From Herpetosiphon giganteus (GTDB taxonomy: Bacteria; Chloroflexota; Chloroflexia; Chloroflexales; Herpetosiphonaceae): a DNA stretch of 64,000 nt. Each line of letters opens with the position of its first letter. Position 1 is the stretch's first letter. The position numbers and the translations under genes are program-made. The notes below the pieces were generated by a model. That model was not told the DNA's origin and did not search any database. It saw only the letters and a program-made list of their open reading frames with translations. Location of the stretch: the NCBI RefSeq assembly GCF_016907925.1, contig NZ_JAFBCZ010000006.1, forward strand, positions 62,001 to 126,000, written 5' to 3'. Below, piece by piece: positions 17,084-25,298 of this stretch.

Positions 17084-17248
17084 GACATCGCCTCCTATTA
17101 AGTTGTATCGCTCAATAAATCCCCAATTAGTCCGCTCAATGGTATAGGATTAAGCCTATCACGAATCTGCTTACGAGCCACCTAACTAGGCCTTTTTTAA
17201 CCTAGGACTATTGCGCTATTTTGGGCTGAACCTATGTTTTGCTTGAGC

Positions 17249-17273
17249 TATCCAAAAGTCGTGTTTTTGGATA
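17249..17273. promoter_or_regulatory. Operator-like inverted repeat in divergent intergenic region
   Basis: TATCCAAAA and TTTTGGATA form a perfect nine-base inverted repeat around a seven-base centre. It lies between the divergent propeller and ECF sigma genes, about 90 bases before the sigma start. The binding factor is unknown. Confidence 0.45.
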
Positions 17274-17363
17274 CAGGGCTTAGCAGGCGCTTGTGCTAAA
17301 GTTGCAACACCGCTCGATTCTGACTCAATGTTGCTGATTTTTTCCTAGCCAAGGACTGTTGTG

Positions 17364-17930
17364 ATGCTTGCTTTTCAACCTAGCAGCCACGAATTAAATG
17401 AAGCTAGTCTGGTTGCCGGGTTGCGCCAACGCGACGATGCAGCCTTTAATTATTTTTTGCAAACCTTCGCCCCACAGTTGCAACGGCTTGCTCGACGCTA
17501 TGTTTACTCCGATGATGAAGCTGATGATATTGTGCAAGAAAGTTTTATTCGTGCAGCTGAACATATCAATCGCTTTGAAGGCCGTAGTAGTCTTGGCACA
17601 TGGCTGCATCGGATTACGATTAATGCTGCGCTTGATTATCGCCGTCGCCAACGACCTCAAACCAACTTGAATGAACTGGATGAGCGCATGAGCGTTGGCG
17701 ATTTGGGCGATGCAACGCTTTTAGCTGAATTAAGCCAATATATTTATGCAGCCTTGGAAACGCTGCCAACTCGCCAACGAATGGCAATTAGCCTTTGTTA
17801 TTTGCAAGGAATGACCGCTCAAGAGGCTTCACGCTCATTAGGCATTAGCCCCGATACGGTTTACGGCTATTTGCAACAAGCCTTCCCAAGCCTGCGCCGC
17901 GCTTTGGCCTGCTATATCAGCGAAGTGTGA
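17364..17930 (+). CDS. ECF-family RNA polymerase sigma factor
   Basis: This protein redirects RNA polymerase to a specific promoter set. Region 2 is seen at about residues 20-95 (YSDDEADDIVQESFIRAAEH, then GTWLHRITINAALDYRRR). Region 4 lies at about 125-180 (LPTRQRMAISLCYLQGMTAQ, then ISPDTVYGYLQQAFPSLRRA). The length of 188 residues is normal for ECF factors. A GTG directly before the ATG is an alternative start; AAGGA suits either. No anti-sigma gene with a recognisable zinc motif follows. The next gene is a 58-residue membrane peptide 71 bases on, which might be a non-standard membrane partner. Confidence 0.93.
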   Translation: MLAFQPSSHELNEASLVAGLRQRDDAAFNYFLQTFAPQLQRLARRYVYSDDEADDIVQESFIRAAEHINRFEGRSSLGTWLHRITINAALDYRRRQRPQTNLNELDERMSVGDLGDATLLAELSQYIYAALETLPTRQRMAISLCYLQGMTAQEASRSLGISPDTVYGYLQQAFPSLRRALACYISEV

Positions 17931-18001
17931 AACACCTTTTTACTTTGCGCGTATAGCTGCTGCAACATCCATCGGCGGCAGTTCCCGCAAGGAGGTGTCC
18001 T

Positions 18002-18178
18002 ATGCAAATCACTCTTATGTTGATGTTGTGTGTCGTTGGAGCACTCGCACTGGTGCTGGGGGAAGCCCATATGGTGCGGGTTCCAGGCAGTATCCAGCCG
18101 CTTTCCCACATTGGTTGGCGTTTGGCCGTTTATATGATGTTAATTCTTGGCACGTTAAGCATTATTGCAGTATTATGA
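18002..18178 (+). CDS. 58-residue two-helix membrane peptide downstream of ECF sigma
   Basis: The open frame starts at an ATG six bases after GGAGGT, within AAGGAGGTG, one of the strongest Shine-Dalgarno sequences in the window. The peptide starts MQITLMLMLCVVGALALVLG (helix 1), has a short polar turn containing HMVRVPGSIQPLSHIGWR, and ends in a second helix (about residues 40-58). Two stem-loops, the second a terminator, follow its stop by a few bases, so the unit ends here. It lies 71 bases after the sigma gene on the same strand and is probably co-transcribed. No family is recognised. Confidence 0.7.
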   Translation: MQITLMLMLCVVGALALVLGEAHMVRVPGSIQPLSHIGWRLAVYMMLILGTLSIIAVL

Positions 18179-18179
18179 T

Positions 18180-18238
18180 ACCGATGTGCTGATCTATATA
18201 CATCGGCTCATTGCCCTCAAGGCAATGGGCTTTTTTTT
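18180..18238 (+). terminator. Tandem hairpins, the second a Rho-independent terminator
   Basis: CCGATGT/ACATCGG (18180-18206) is followed by GCTCATTGCC/GGCAATGGGC (18206-18230) and a run of eight T. It ends the sigma/small-peptide unit. Confidence 0.85.
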
Positions 18239-18254
18239 GACAAAAACCATATTA

Positions 18255-18290
18255 TTGAGATATTATCTCTTTTATAATGAGAATAGTATC
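18255..18290 (+). promoter_or_regulatory. Promoter region and possible Zur/Fur-type site before znuA
   Basis: TATAAT at 18273-18278 is a likely -10, but no -35 was found at normal spacing. It overlaps AATGAGAATAGTATCAA, which shares AATGAGAAT with the reverse complement of the metal-regulator box at 53284-53298. A separate small inverted repeat, GAGATA-T-TATCTC, lies at 18257-18269. Zinc-dependent repression is expected for this operon, but the site is weak. Confidence 0.3.
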
Positions 18291-18313
18291 AATTAGCTAA
18301 GGATTCAATTGCA

Positions 18314-19324
18314 ATGCGTCGATATAGTTTCGTGCTGTTGCTCGCAATCTTGGTTGGCTGTGGCCAAAGCACTGCCACCGTTCAACCAAGCCAAATTAGC
18401 CAAAGCCAACAGCAAACCACCACTGCCGATCAGGTAATGCCAACTGCCACGGCAATTTCCACCGAGCCAGTCAGCCAAATTCGTGTGGTCACGACCATGA
18501 GCATTTTGGCCGATGTAATTAAGCAAGTTGGTGGCGATCGGGTGATCGTCGATAATATTATTCCTTTGGGCGCTGGCCCAGAAGATTATCAGGCTACGCC
18601 TGGCGATAGCCAAAAAATTGCCGATGCCAACATCGTCTTTTTCAATGGCCACGCGCTTGAGGAATGGCTCGAACCCTTGTTTGAAAATGCTGGCGGCAGC
18701 GAGCAACCACGGGTTGAATTATCAGCAGGCTTTGTGGCGCTTGAAGCTGACCATGCTGGCGAAGAGCATGCTGATGAAGAACATAGCGATGAGCACGCTC
18801 ACGAAGAGGGCAACCCGCACTTTTGGCTCGACCCAACCTATGTGATGTCGTATACCGTGACGATTCGCGACCAACTAAGCGCCATCGATCCAAGTGGCAA
18901 AGCTGTGTATGCAGCCAATGCAGAGTCTTATCTTGGCCAGCTCGAAGCGCTCGACCAAGAATTGCAAGGCTTGGCGGCCCAAATTCCCGTCGAACGGCGC
19001 AAATTGATTACCAACCACGATGCTTTTCCCTATTTCGCCAAGCGTTATGGCTTTGAAGTAGCTGGCGTATTGTTGGAAAACCCCGAAGCCGAGCTTTCTG
19101 CTGGCGATTTATCGACCTTGATCGAAAGCGTTAAGGCCAGCGGCGTGCCCGCAATTTTTTCAGAATCTCAGTTCAATCAAAAAACTGCCGAGTTGCTTGC
19201 TGACGAAGCAGGGATTAAAACGATAGCCGTGTTGTATACCGACACTTTAGGTAGCGAGACAGCAACTAGCTATATCGACATGATGCGGTACAATATGAAT
19301 ACTATTGTTGCTGCGCTCAAATAA
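18314..19324 (+). CDS. znuA: Zinc-type metal ABC transporter substrate-binding lipoprotein
   Basis: This captures Zn (possibly Mn) outside the membrane and passes it to the importer. The lipobox LVGC ends at Cys16. Cluster 9 features are present: VVTTMSILADVIKQVGGDRV (about 57), GPEDYQATPGDSQ, NGHALEEWLE, an acidic His-rich loop at about residues 145-168 (HAGEEHADEEHSDEHAHEEG), then NPHFWLDP with a metal-ligand His, LITNHDAFPYFAKRYG, and SESQFNQKTAELLADEAG. The His-rich loop points to zinc. The gene heads the znuA-znuC-znuB run. Confidence 0.92.
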   Translation: MRRYSFVLLLAILVGCGQSTATVQPSQISQSQQQTTTADQVMPTATAISTEPVSQIRVVTTMSILADVIKQVGGDRVIVDNIIPLGAGPEDYQATPGDSQKIADANIVFFNGHALEEWLEPLFENAGGSEQPRVELSAGFVALEADHAGEEHADEEHSDEHAHEEGNPHFWLDPTYVMSYTVTIRDQLSAIDPSGKAVYAANAESYLGQLEALDQELQGLAAQIPVERRKLITNHDAFPYFAKRYGFEVAGVLLENPEAELSAGDLSTLIESVKASGVPAIFSESQFNQKTAELLADEAGIKTIAVLYTDTLGSETATSYIDMMRYNMNTIVAALK

Positions 19325-19405
19325 CGCACACGTGATGTATGGCAGTAGCTATAGGAACAGCAGCGGCTGTTGCCTATAGCTTCTTGCGTTAACAAGGATT
19401 TTTCT

Positions 19406-20266
19406 ATGGCAGCGGTTGCTTCCCAAGCGCATATTCGGCTTCAAGCGCCTACGACGATTGCCCCAGCGCTTGAAGTTCGTCAACTTACCATTCGCTATGA
19501 TCAACGCCCAGTCTTGAGCGATGTTTCGTTTCAAGCCCAAGCCAGCCAATTAATCGGCATTATCGGCCCCAATGGTGCTGGCAAAACCTCATTAATCAAA
19601 GCGATCTTAGGCTTAATTCCTTCGACTGGCCAAATTTTGGTGGCGGGCCAAGCCTTGGCTAAGCGTTCGCGCAAAGTTGCCTATGTGCCGCAGATTAGCG
19701 CGGTCAATTGGCGCTTTCCTGCCAGCGTGCGCGATGTTGTGCTGATGGGGCGTTATGGCCAGCTTGGTTGGCTGCGACGGCCCAAAAAAGCCGATTACGA
19801 GCTAGCTGACGCGGCACTTGAACAAGTTAATATGCAGGATTTTGCCCAGCGCTCAATCGCCGATCTTTCTGGTGGCCAGCAGCAGCGGGTATTTTTGGCG
19901 CGCGCTTTGGCCCAAGAGCCAGATGTATTGCTGCTCGACGAGCCAATTAGTGGTGTTGATGTGCCAACCCAAGAAGTAATTTTGCATCTCCTGCGCGATT
20001 TGAGCAATGCTGGCCGTACCTTGCTAGTTACAACCCATCATTTGCAGCATCTGGAGCATCATTTCGATGCCTTGCTCTGTTTGAATCAACGCCTGATTGC
20101 CTATGGCCCGCCAACTGCGATTATGACCCGCGATGTGGTTGAAGCAACCTTTGGGCGTTCGTTAGTGCTGGTTCCAAGCCACGAACGAATTATTCTCGAT
20201 TGCAACCATAGCAATTGCAGCGAAAAACCGGCGCTCACCAACAACGATTCAACAGCGAAGAATTAG
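19406..20266 (+). CDS. znuC: Zinc-type metal ABC transporter ATP-binding protein
   Basis: This is the ATPase of the metal importer. The ATG at 19406 (MAAVASQAHIRL) has AAGGA upstream and is preferred over an earlier TTG in frame. Walker A is GPNGAGKTSLIKAIL, the signature is LSGGQQQRVFLARAL, Walker B is VLLLDEPISGVD, and the switch His is in TTHHLQHLEHH. The C-terminus ends in a Cys/His-containing stretch (DCNHSNCSEKP) after the core, which may bind metal. It lies 81 bases after znuA and 92 bases before the permease gene; that second gap holds a short CCCCGACCCC-type repeat. Confidence 0.92.
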   Translation: MAAVASQAHIRLQAPTTIAPALEVRQLTIRYDQRPVLSDVSFQAQASQLIGIIGPNGAGKTSLIKAILGLIPSTGQILVAGQALAKRSRKVAYVPQISAVNWRFPASVRDVVLMGRYGQLGWLRRPKKADYELADAALEQVNMQDFAQRSIADLSGGQQQRVFLARALAQEPDVLLLDEPISGVDVPTQEVILHLLRDLSNAGRTLLVTTHHLQHLEHHFDALLCLNQRLIAYGPPTAIMTRDVVEATFGRSLVLVPSHERIILDCNHSNCSEKPALTNNDSTAKN

Positions 20267-20299
20267 CGGACTCGTGGCGCTTGGGTGGTGATTGAGCAG

Positions 20300-20342
20300 T
20301 TATTCCCGATCCCCGACCCCCGTCAACTGATCCCCAACTCAA
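20300..20342. repeat. Short gatccccgaccccc repeat between znuC and znuB
   Basis: GATCCCCGACCCCCGTC followed by GATCCCCAACTC matches the CCCCAGCCCCTGACCCC family at 44190-44222 and 62435-62466. Here it sits inside an operon rather than between transcription units. Confidence 0.6.
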
Positions 20343-20358
20343 AAAAGGTTTCCGACCG

Positions 20359-21228
20359 ATGAAATGTACTGATTTATGGAACTGTGTCGTGGTTCCGTTA
20401 CAATTTGCGCCGACCCAACGCGCCTTGCTGGCCGCGATTCTGATTGGAATTCTCTGCTCGGTGGTGGGTGCGTTTGTGGTGCTGCAAGATTTATCGTTTA
20501 TTGGTGATGCATTGGCGCATGCCTCGTTTCCTGGCGTGGTGATTGCCTCGATGCTGGGCTGGAATATTGCGCTTGGCGGGGCGATTTTTGGGGTTGCCAC
20601 AGCCTTGGGCGTTGGCTGGATCACCCGCCGCTCCAAAGTGAGCCTCGATACCGCAATTGGTGTGTTATTTGCTGGCATGTTTGCGCTGGGCATTTTTCTA
20701 CTTTCGCGCAATCGTGGTTACAACAAAGAGCTATTTGGCTTGTTGCTGGGCGATATTCTCGCGGTACGCCAAAGCGATCTCTGGACGATCGTTGGGGTTG
20801 GTGGCCTAATTTTGGTGGTGATTGCAGCGCTCTACAAAGAATTGGTGCTGATGACCTTTGATCGCACAGCGGCGGCGGCCCAAGGCTTGCCGGTTGGCTT
20901 CTTGCACTATTTGTTGCTCAGCATTATGGCGATCACGGTGGTAGTAGCGATTCAAAGCATCGGGATTGTCTTGGTGGTGGCGATGTTGGTCACGCCAGCG
21001 GCAACTGCTTCGCTGGTGGTGCGGCGCTTTTGGTCGATGATCGTTTGGGGATCGTTGCAGGGCTTGGTGGCGGCAACAATTGGGATTTACGTTTCGGCCT
21101 ATATCGATGGCGTGCCGACTGGCTCGTCGATTGTGTTGGCGCATACGGCGATCTTTATTATTGTGTTGGTGCTTGCGCCGCGCAAAAATGCCTTGGCTGG
21201 GCTGTTTCAACGCAAGGTTGCCGACTAA
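20359..21228 (+). CDS. znuB: Zinc-type metal ABC transporter permease
   Basis: This is the membrane channel subunit of the ABC-3 family, 289 residues with about eight helices. Helix 1 (about residues 20-42) is followed by FVVLQDLSFIGDALAHASFPGVV, the conserved ABC-3 segment, then a GVLFAGMFALGIFLLSR segment and VATAIQSIGIVLVVAMLVTPAATA-like sequence near 200. It completes the znuACB importer. The ribosome site is weak (AAAGG about 11 bases upstream). The C-terminus ends with a short cytoplasmic tail. Confidence 0.92.
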   Translation: MKCTDLWNCVVVPLQFAPTQRALLAAILIGILCSVVGAFVVLQDLSFIGDALAHASFPGVVIASMLGWNIALGGAIFGVATALGVGWITRRSKVSLDTAIGVLFAGMFALGIFLLSRNRGYNKELFGLLLGDILAVRQSDLWTIVGVGGLILVVIAALYKELVLMTFDRTAAAAQGLPVGFLHYLLLSIMAITVVVAIQSIGIVLVVAMLVTPAATASLVVRRFWSMIVWGSLQGLVAATIGIYVSAYIDGVPTGSSIVLAHTAIFIIVLVLAPRKNALAGLFQRKVAD

Positions 21229-21343
21229 CTAGGCAGTATCGTTGCTGAGAACCAAATTGGCCTGATGCTAACAATATTCCATGTTCCACATGCACTGATT
21301 CTTTGGTAGGATACGATCTTACTATCACGCATGAGGACTGCTT

Positions 21344-22459
21344 ATGGCCGATTTAGCCTTGAACCACGATCAAATCCTTTTAGGGGATTGTCGTGATGTT
21401 CTTCCATCACTGCCACCAGCCAGCGTTGACCTCATTTTCGCTGACCCGCCCTATAATTTGCAATTGCGTGGCGATTTATTGCGCCCCAACATGACGCATG
21501 TTGCTGCGGTTGATGATGCTTGGGATTCGTTTCGTGATTTTGCTGCCTACGATGCGTTTACTCGTGCTTGGTTGCAAGCATGTCAGCGCGTTTTGAAAGA
21601 TAATGGTACGATGTGGGTGATTGGCAGCTATCATAATATCTATCGCGTTGGTGCAATTCTGCAAGATTTGGGGTTTTGGATATTAAACGATATTGTGTGG
21701 ATTAAGCGCAATCCAATGCCAAATTTTCGTGGTGTGCGCCTAACTAATGCCCATGAAACATTAATTTGGTGTGCTAAATCACCAGGCCAAAAGTATACCT
21801 TTAATTATCATGCGTTACGCCATTTGAACGACGATAAACAAATGCGCAGTGATTGGGAATTTCCGCTGTGTACTGGCAATGAGCGCTTGCGCATCAACGG
21901 CAATCGCGTACATAGCACCCAAAAACCTGAGGCCTTGCTCTATCGCGTCTTGCTGGCCAGTTCAAATGTCGGCGATGTGGTGCTTGATCCCTTTTTTGGC
22001 ACTGGCACGACTGGCGCGGTGGCCAAACGCTTGGCCCGCCACTACATTGGCATCGAACGCGACCCAAGCTATGTCGAGGCTGCGCGAGGCCGCATTGCGG
22101 CGATTGCCCCACCAACCAACACTGCTGCGCTCGAAGCCTTGCCGAGCAACAAACGGCGGATTCCCCGAATTCCGTTTGGCAATTTGTTGGAACATGGCTT
22201 GTTGCAGGCTGGCCAACAACTGTGGTTTAATCGTGATCCAACGCTTGGCGCAACCCTGTTGGCAGATGCTTCGCTGCGCATGGCCGATGGCACGCGTGGC
22301 TCGATTCATAAACTTGGCACCATTTTAACAGGCCAGCCAAGTTGTAACGGCTGGGAACATTGGTTTTTTCAAGCTGCTGATGGAAGTTTAGCCTCAATCG
22401 ATTTGCTGCGCCAAGAGTTGCGGCGGTTGCGTGAGCAAGCCCCAGATGCTGATGATTAA
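21344..22459 (+). CDS. ccrM: CcrM-like N6-adenine DNA methyltransferase (GANTC type expected)
   Basis: This is a beta-class methyltransferase with the DPPY catalytic motif first (Asp34-Tyr37, FADPPYNLQLRGDLL) and the AdoMet motif DPFFGTGTTGA at about 215-225. The sequence follows Caulobacter CcrM through AAYDAFTRAWLQACQRVLK, WVIGSYHNIYRVGAILQDLG and NPMPNFRGVRLTNAHETLIW. It also has the C-terminal DNA-binding region specific to that family (about 275-360; GSIHKLGTILTGQPSCNGW). CcrM methylates GANTC, so that is the expected target. No restriction gene is adjacent, so it looks like an orphan methylase. The start has GAGGA upstream. The next gene follows after eight bases. Confidence 0.93.
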   Translation: MADLALNHDQILLGDCRDVLPSLPPASVDLIFADPPYNLQLRGDLLRPNMTHVAAVDDAWDSFRDFAAYDAFTRAWLQACQRVLKDNGTMWVIGSYHNIYRVGAILQDLGFWILNDIVWIKRNPMPNFRGVRLTNAHETLIWCAKSPGQKYTFNYHALRHLNDDKQMRSDWEFPLCTGNERLRINGNRVHSTQKPEALLYRVLLASSNVGDVVLDPFFGTGTTGAVAKRLARHYIGIERDPSYVEAARGRIAAIAPPTNTAALEALPSNKRRIPRIPFGNLLEHGLLQAGQQLWFNRDPTLGATLLADASLRMADGTRGSIHKLGTILTGQPSCNGWEHWFFQAADGSLASIDLLRQELRRLREQAPDADD

Positions 22460-22467
22460 AGTGGCTT

Positions 22468-23610
22468 ATGACGATTAATCTTGCTGCTGCTGTGCGCGCG
22501 CAAGCCGCCAGTTTAGGCTTTAATTTGGTTGGCATCACGCCAGCACGCCCATCGCCGACGTTGGATGCCTATCAACAATGGGTTGAGGCCGGAATGTATG
22601 GCGAGATGGGCTATTTGGCGCGGCCTGATCGCCAAGCTCGCCGCCAAGATCTGAATGTGATTGTGCCGAATGTGCGCTCGTTGATTATTGTGGCGCTGGA
22701 TTATCGCACGTTGCCAATTCCTGCAAGCCTGCTCAACGACCCCAGCCGTGGGCGAATTGCGGCCTATGCCTGGGGCATTGATTATCATGATCTGATGACT
22801 CCGCGTTTGCAAGAATTGGCCAATTGGTTGCAAGCCCAAATTCCCAATCCTGTGCAGCAGCGGGTGTATGTGGATACTGGGGCGATTTTAGAGCGTTCGC
22901 ATGCCCAGCAGGCAGGCTTGGGCTTTATTGGCAAAAACACCATGCTAATTAGCCCACGACGTGGCTCATTTTTCTTTTTGGGCGAAATTCTGACGACTTA
23001 CGAATTTACTGATTACGATCAGCCTGCGCCGCTGACGATGTGTGGCTCGTGTACCCGCTGCTTGCGAGCTTGTCCGACCCAAGCTTTTCCCAAGCCGCAT
23101 GTGCTTGATGCGCGGCGCTGCATTTCGTACTTGACGATTGAATATAAAGGCTCGATTCCGCGTGAGCTACGCCCGCAAATGGCCAATTGGATTGTTGGCT
23201 GCGATGTGTGTCAAGATGTTTGTCCATGGCAGCGTTTTGGCGTGCAAAGCCAAGAAGCGGCTTTTTTTCCAATCGATCACGACCGAGCTGCGCCAACGCT
23301 GGCTAGCCTGCTAAGCTTGGATGCGGCGAGTTTTAGCGAGCGCTATGGCAGCGCTGCGATTAGCAGGCTTAAGCGTGATCGTTTGGTGCGTAATGCCTGT
23401 GTGGCTGCTGGCAACTGGCGCGACCCCAGTATTTTGCCCTTGCTCGCGCCCTTGCTGCACGATTCAAGCAGCCTTGTGCGCGAGCATGCTGCGTGGGCGA
23501 TTGGCCGTAATGTTGATGATTCAGCCAGCACATTATTGCAACAAGCTTTGCAAACCGAAAGCGAGCCAAGCGTGCGCAGCGAATTGCTACAAAGTTTGCA
23601 CGAACGCTAG
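22468..23610 (+). CDS. queG: Epoxyqueuosine reductase
   Basis: This catalyses the last step of queuosine synthesis at tRNA position 34, reducing epoxyqueuosine using cobalamin and two [4Fe-4S] clusters. The DUF1730 region is at about 55-140 (NVRSLIIVALDYR, YAWGIDYHDLM). Ferredoxin motifs are CGSCTRCLRACP (about 192) and CDVCQDVCPW (about 250). HEAT-like repeats end the protein (about 300-375), as in full-length QueG. It starts eight bases after the methyltransferase stop, so the two are probably one transcript. Both act on nucleic acids, but no functional link is known. Confidence 0.95.
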   Translation: MTINLAAAVRAQAASLGFNLVGITPARPSPTLDAYQQWVEAGMYGEMGYLARPDRQARRQDLNVIVPNVRSLIIVALDYRTLPIPASLLNDPSRGRIAAYAWGIDYHDLMTPRLQELANWLQAQIPNPVQQRVYVDTGAILERSHAQQAGLGFIGKNTMLISPRRGSFFFLGEILTTYEFTDYDQPAPLTMCGSCTRCLRACPTQAFPKPHVLDARRCISYLTIEYKGSIPRELRPQMANWIVGCDVCQDVCPWQRFGVQSQEAAFFPIDHDRAAPTLASLLSLDAASFSERYGSAAISRLKRDRLVRNACVAAGNWRDPSILPLLAPLLHDSSSLVREHAAWAIGRNVDDSASTLLQQALQTESEPSVRSELLQSLHER

Positions 23611-23791
23611 AACTTTTGCCCCGCATCAATCAGCTATGATCAAGTTGGGGCTAAAGCTTAAAGCCAGCCCTTGTTGGCAGAATGATAATTAGATGAGCAT
23701 TCGGCTGCGAGCGAATCAGTTTGCTAGACGTTGCCCTGCGGATCTGCTATCATCCATGGGCTTTTGTTAGCTTGTGGAAGAATGAACAACG

Positions 23792-25252
23792 ATGGAAAAA
23801 CAGCAGACTGAAGGGCTAAAACAGACTTGGTGGCGGCTTGGGATTGGCGGGTTCATGCTGATAGTGATGCTTGGGTTGATGTGGCCAGCCTTTGAACGTG
23901 GCTTGGCGCGGCGGCCAATCTTGACCATGCAAACCCCAGATGATGGCCTTGAAGGCACATTATTGCACGAAGCCCAACTAATTCGGCGTGATCGCTCGTT
24001 GTATCGCCCGATTGTGGCCGAGGAATTTATTTCCGCCCCCTATACCCCGTTGCACCCCATGCTGCTTTCGTTTATGCCGTTTGACCCTGAGCGCCCCTTT
24101 ACCGCAGGGCGTTGGGTTTCGCTGCTTTCAATGTTGGCGATTGGCCTGATTATCAGCCTGTTTGTGGCCAGCAATACCCGCTACTGGTTGCTTGGTTTGG
24201 CGATTGGGGCCTGTTGGCTGGCCTTTGCGCCTGCCCAACTCTGGGCGTTGCGGCTCAAGCCCGATTTATTTGCTTTGAGTTTTACTGCGCTCGGGCTGCT
24301 GTTGGCAAGCTGGCGCGAAGGTCGTTGGTTTGGCTGGGCGGCGGTTTGTTTTGGCTTAGCATTTTTAACCAAACAAACCTTAGCGATTGCTCCGCTGGCG
24401 GTTGGCCTGAATTTGCTGCTGCACGATTGGCGCAAAGCGCTGAAGTTTGGTACGCTGGTGATTTTAGCTGCTGGCCTGCCCTATTTGATCTTGGATCTTG
24501 TGACCGATGGCTGGGCAACGCGCCACATTTGGGGCTTGCATCGCTCAGAGTGGTGGAGCTTTGACCTGATGTGGAAGTATGTGCGCCTGCTTGGCTGGTC
24601 GTTGCCATTATTGGGTTTGGCGCTGGTTGGCTTGGCCTTGCAGTGGCGCAATTATGCGATGCGCCAAGCTGGGCTGTATGCAGTGCTTGCGCCAATTTCG
24701 CTGTATGGCGCTGGCGAAATCGGCGCACATCATAACCATCTTTTAGAAACGATGCTTGCTTGGAGTTTGGCTGGCGGGCTAGCGCTGGGCTTGTTGTTGG
24801 AGCTTGGCTGGAGCAAGGGTGGTTGGTGGCATGCGCTGACGGTTGTAACGCTGAGTGCTGGCCTTTTCCAAGGCTGGCTCCTACGCCAAACTCCAAGTTG
24901 GTATGGTGGCGAGTTTGAGATTAATGATTTGGCGCGGTTTGTGCCCTACATTCACTCCAAGCCTGGTGATGTATTGCTTGATAATCCTGGTTTGGCGCTT
25001 GCGGCGGGCAAACCGCTGATTTTTGATGATCCTTCGACCATGGGGCCAGCGATTGAGAGTGGGGTATGGCCGTCGAATGGCCTGTATGAGAGCATTCGGC
25101 AACGGCGTTGGAGCTTGATCATGTTGCCATTCGATGTGGCCGATAGGCGTGATGCGACTGGGCGTTGGACTGAAGAAAGTATTCGCTTGATCGATCAGCA
25201 TTATCAACTTGAATTTAGTGATAGCATTTTTAGCTATGTGCCAAAGCCCTAA
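23792..25252 (+). CDS. Polytopic membrane protein, GT39/ArnT-like glycosyltransferase candidate
   Basis: The protein has 486 residues with about ten helices. The first helix (about 13-32) is followed by a loop with PDDGLEGTLLHEAQLIRRD, whose acidic residues lie where GT-C enzymes keep their catalytic Asp/Glu. Then come YTPLHPMLLSFM and repeated membrane segments with positively charged turns. The last 120 residues are a soluble region (GDVLLDNPGLALAAGKPLIF...), a layout seen in Chloroflexota GT-C family proteins that use lipid-linked sugars. The assignment rests on topology only. A strong terminator follows directly. Confidence 0.6.
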   Translation: MEKQQTEGLKQTWWRLGIGGFMLIVMLGLMWPAFERGLARRPILTMQTPDDGLEGTLLHEAQLIRRDRSLYRPIVAEEFISAPYTPLHPMLLSFMPFDPERPFTAGRWVSLLSMLAIGLIISLFVASNTRYWLLGLAIGACWLAFAPAQLWALRLKPDLFALSFTALGLLLASWREGRWFGWAAVCFGLAFLTKQTLAIAPLAVGLNLLLHDWRKALKFGTLVILAAGLPYLILDLVTDGWATRHIWGLHRSEWWSFDLMWKYVRLLGWSLPLLGLALVGLALQWRNYAMRQAGLYAVLAPISLYGAGEIGAHHNHLLETMLAWSLAGGLALGLLLELGWSKGGWWHALTVVTLSAGLFQGWLLRQTPSWYGGEFEINDLARFVPYIHSKPGDVLLDNPGLALAAGKPLIFDDPSTMGPAIESGVWPSNGLYESIRQRRWSLIMLPFDVADRRDATGRWTEESIRLIDQHYQLEFSDSIFSYVPKP

Positions 25253-25257
25253 AAGGC

Positions 25258-25298
25258 GATTGCCAGCAGCCCCTCCGAGATGCTGGCAATCCTTTTTT
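25258..25298 (+). terminator. Rho-independent terminator after the GT-C-like gene
   Basis: GATTGCCAGCA and TGCTGGCAATC form a perfect 11-base-pair stem (25258-25291) followed by CTTTTTT. It begins six bases after the stop codon. Confidence 0.92.
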
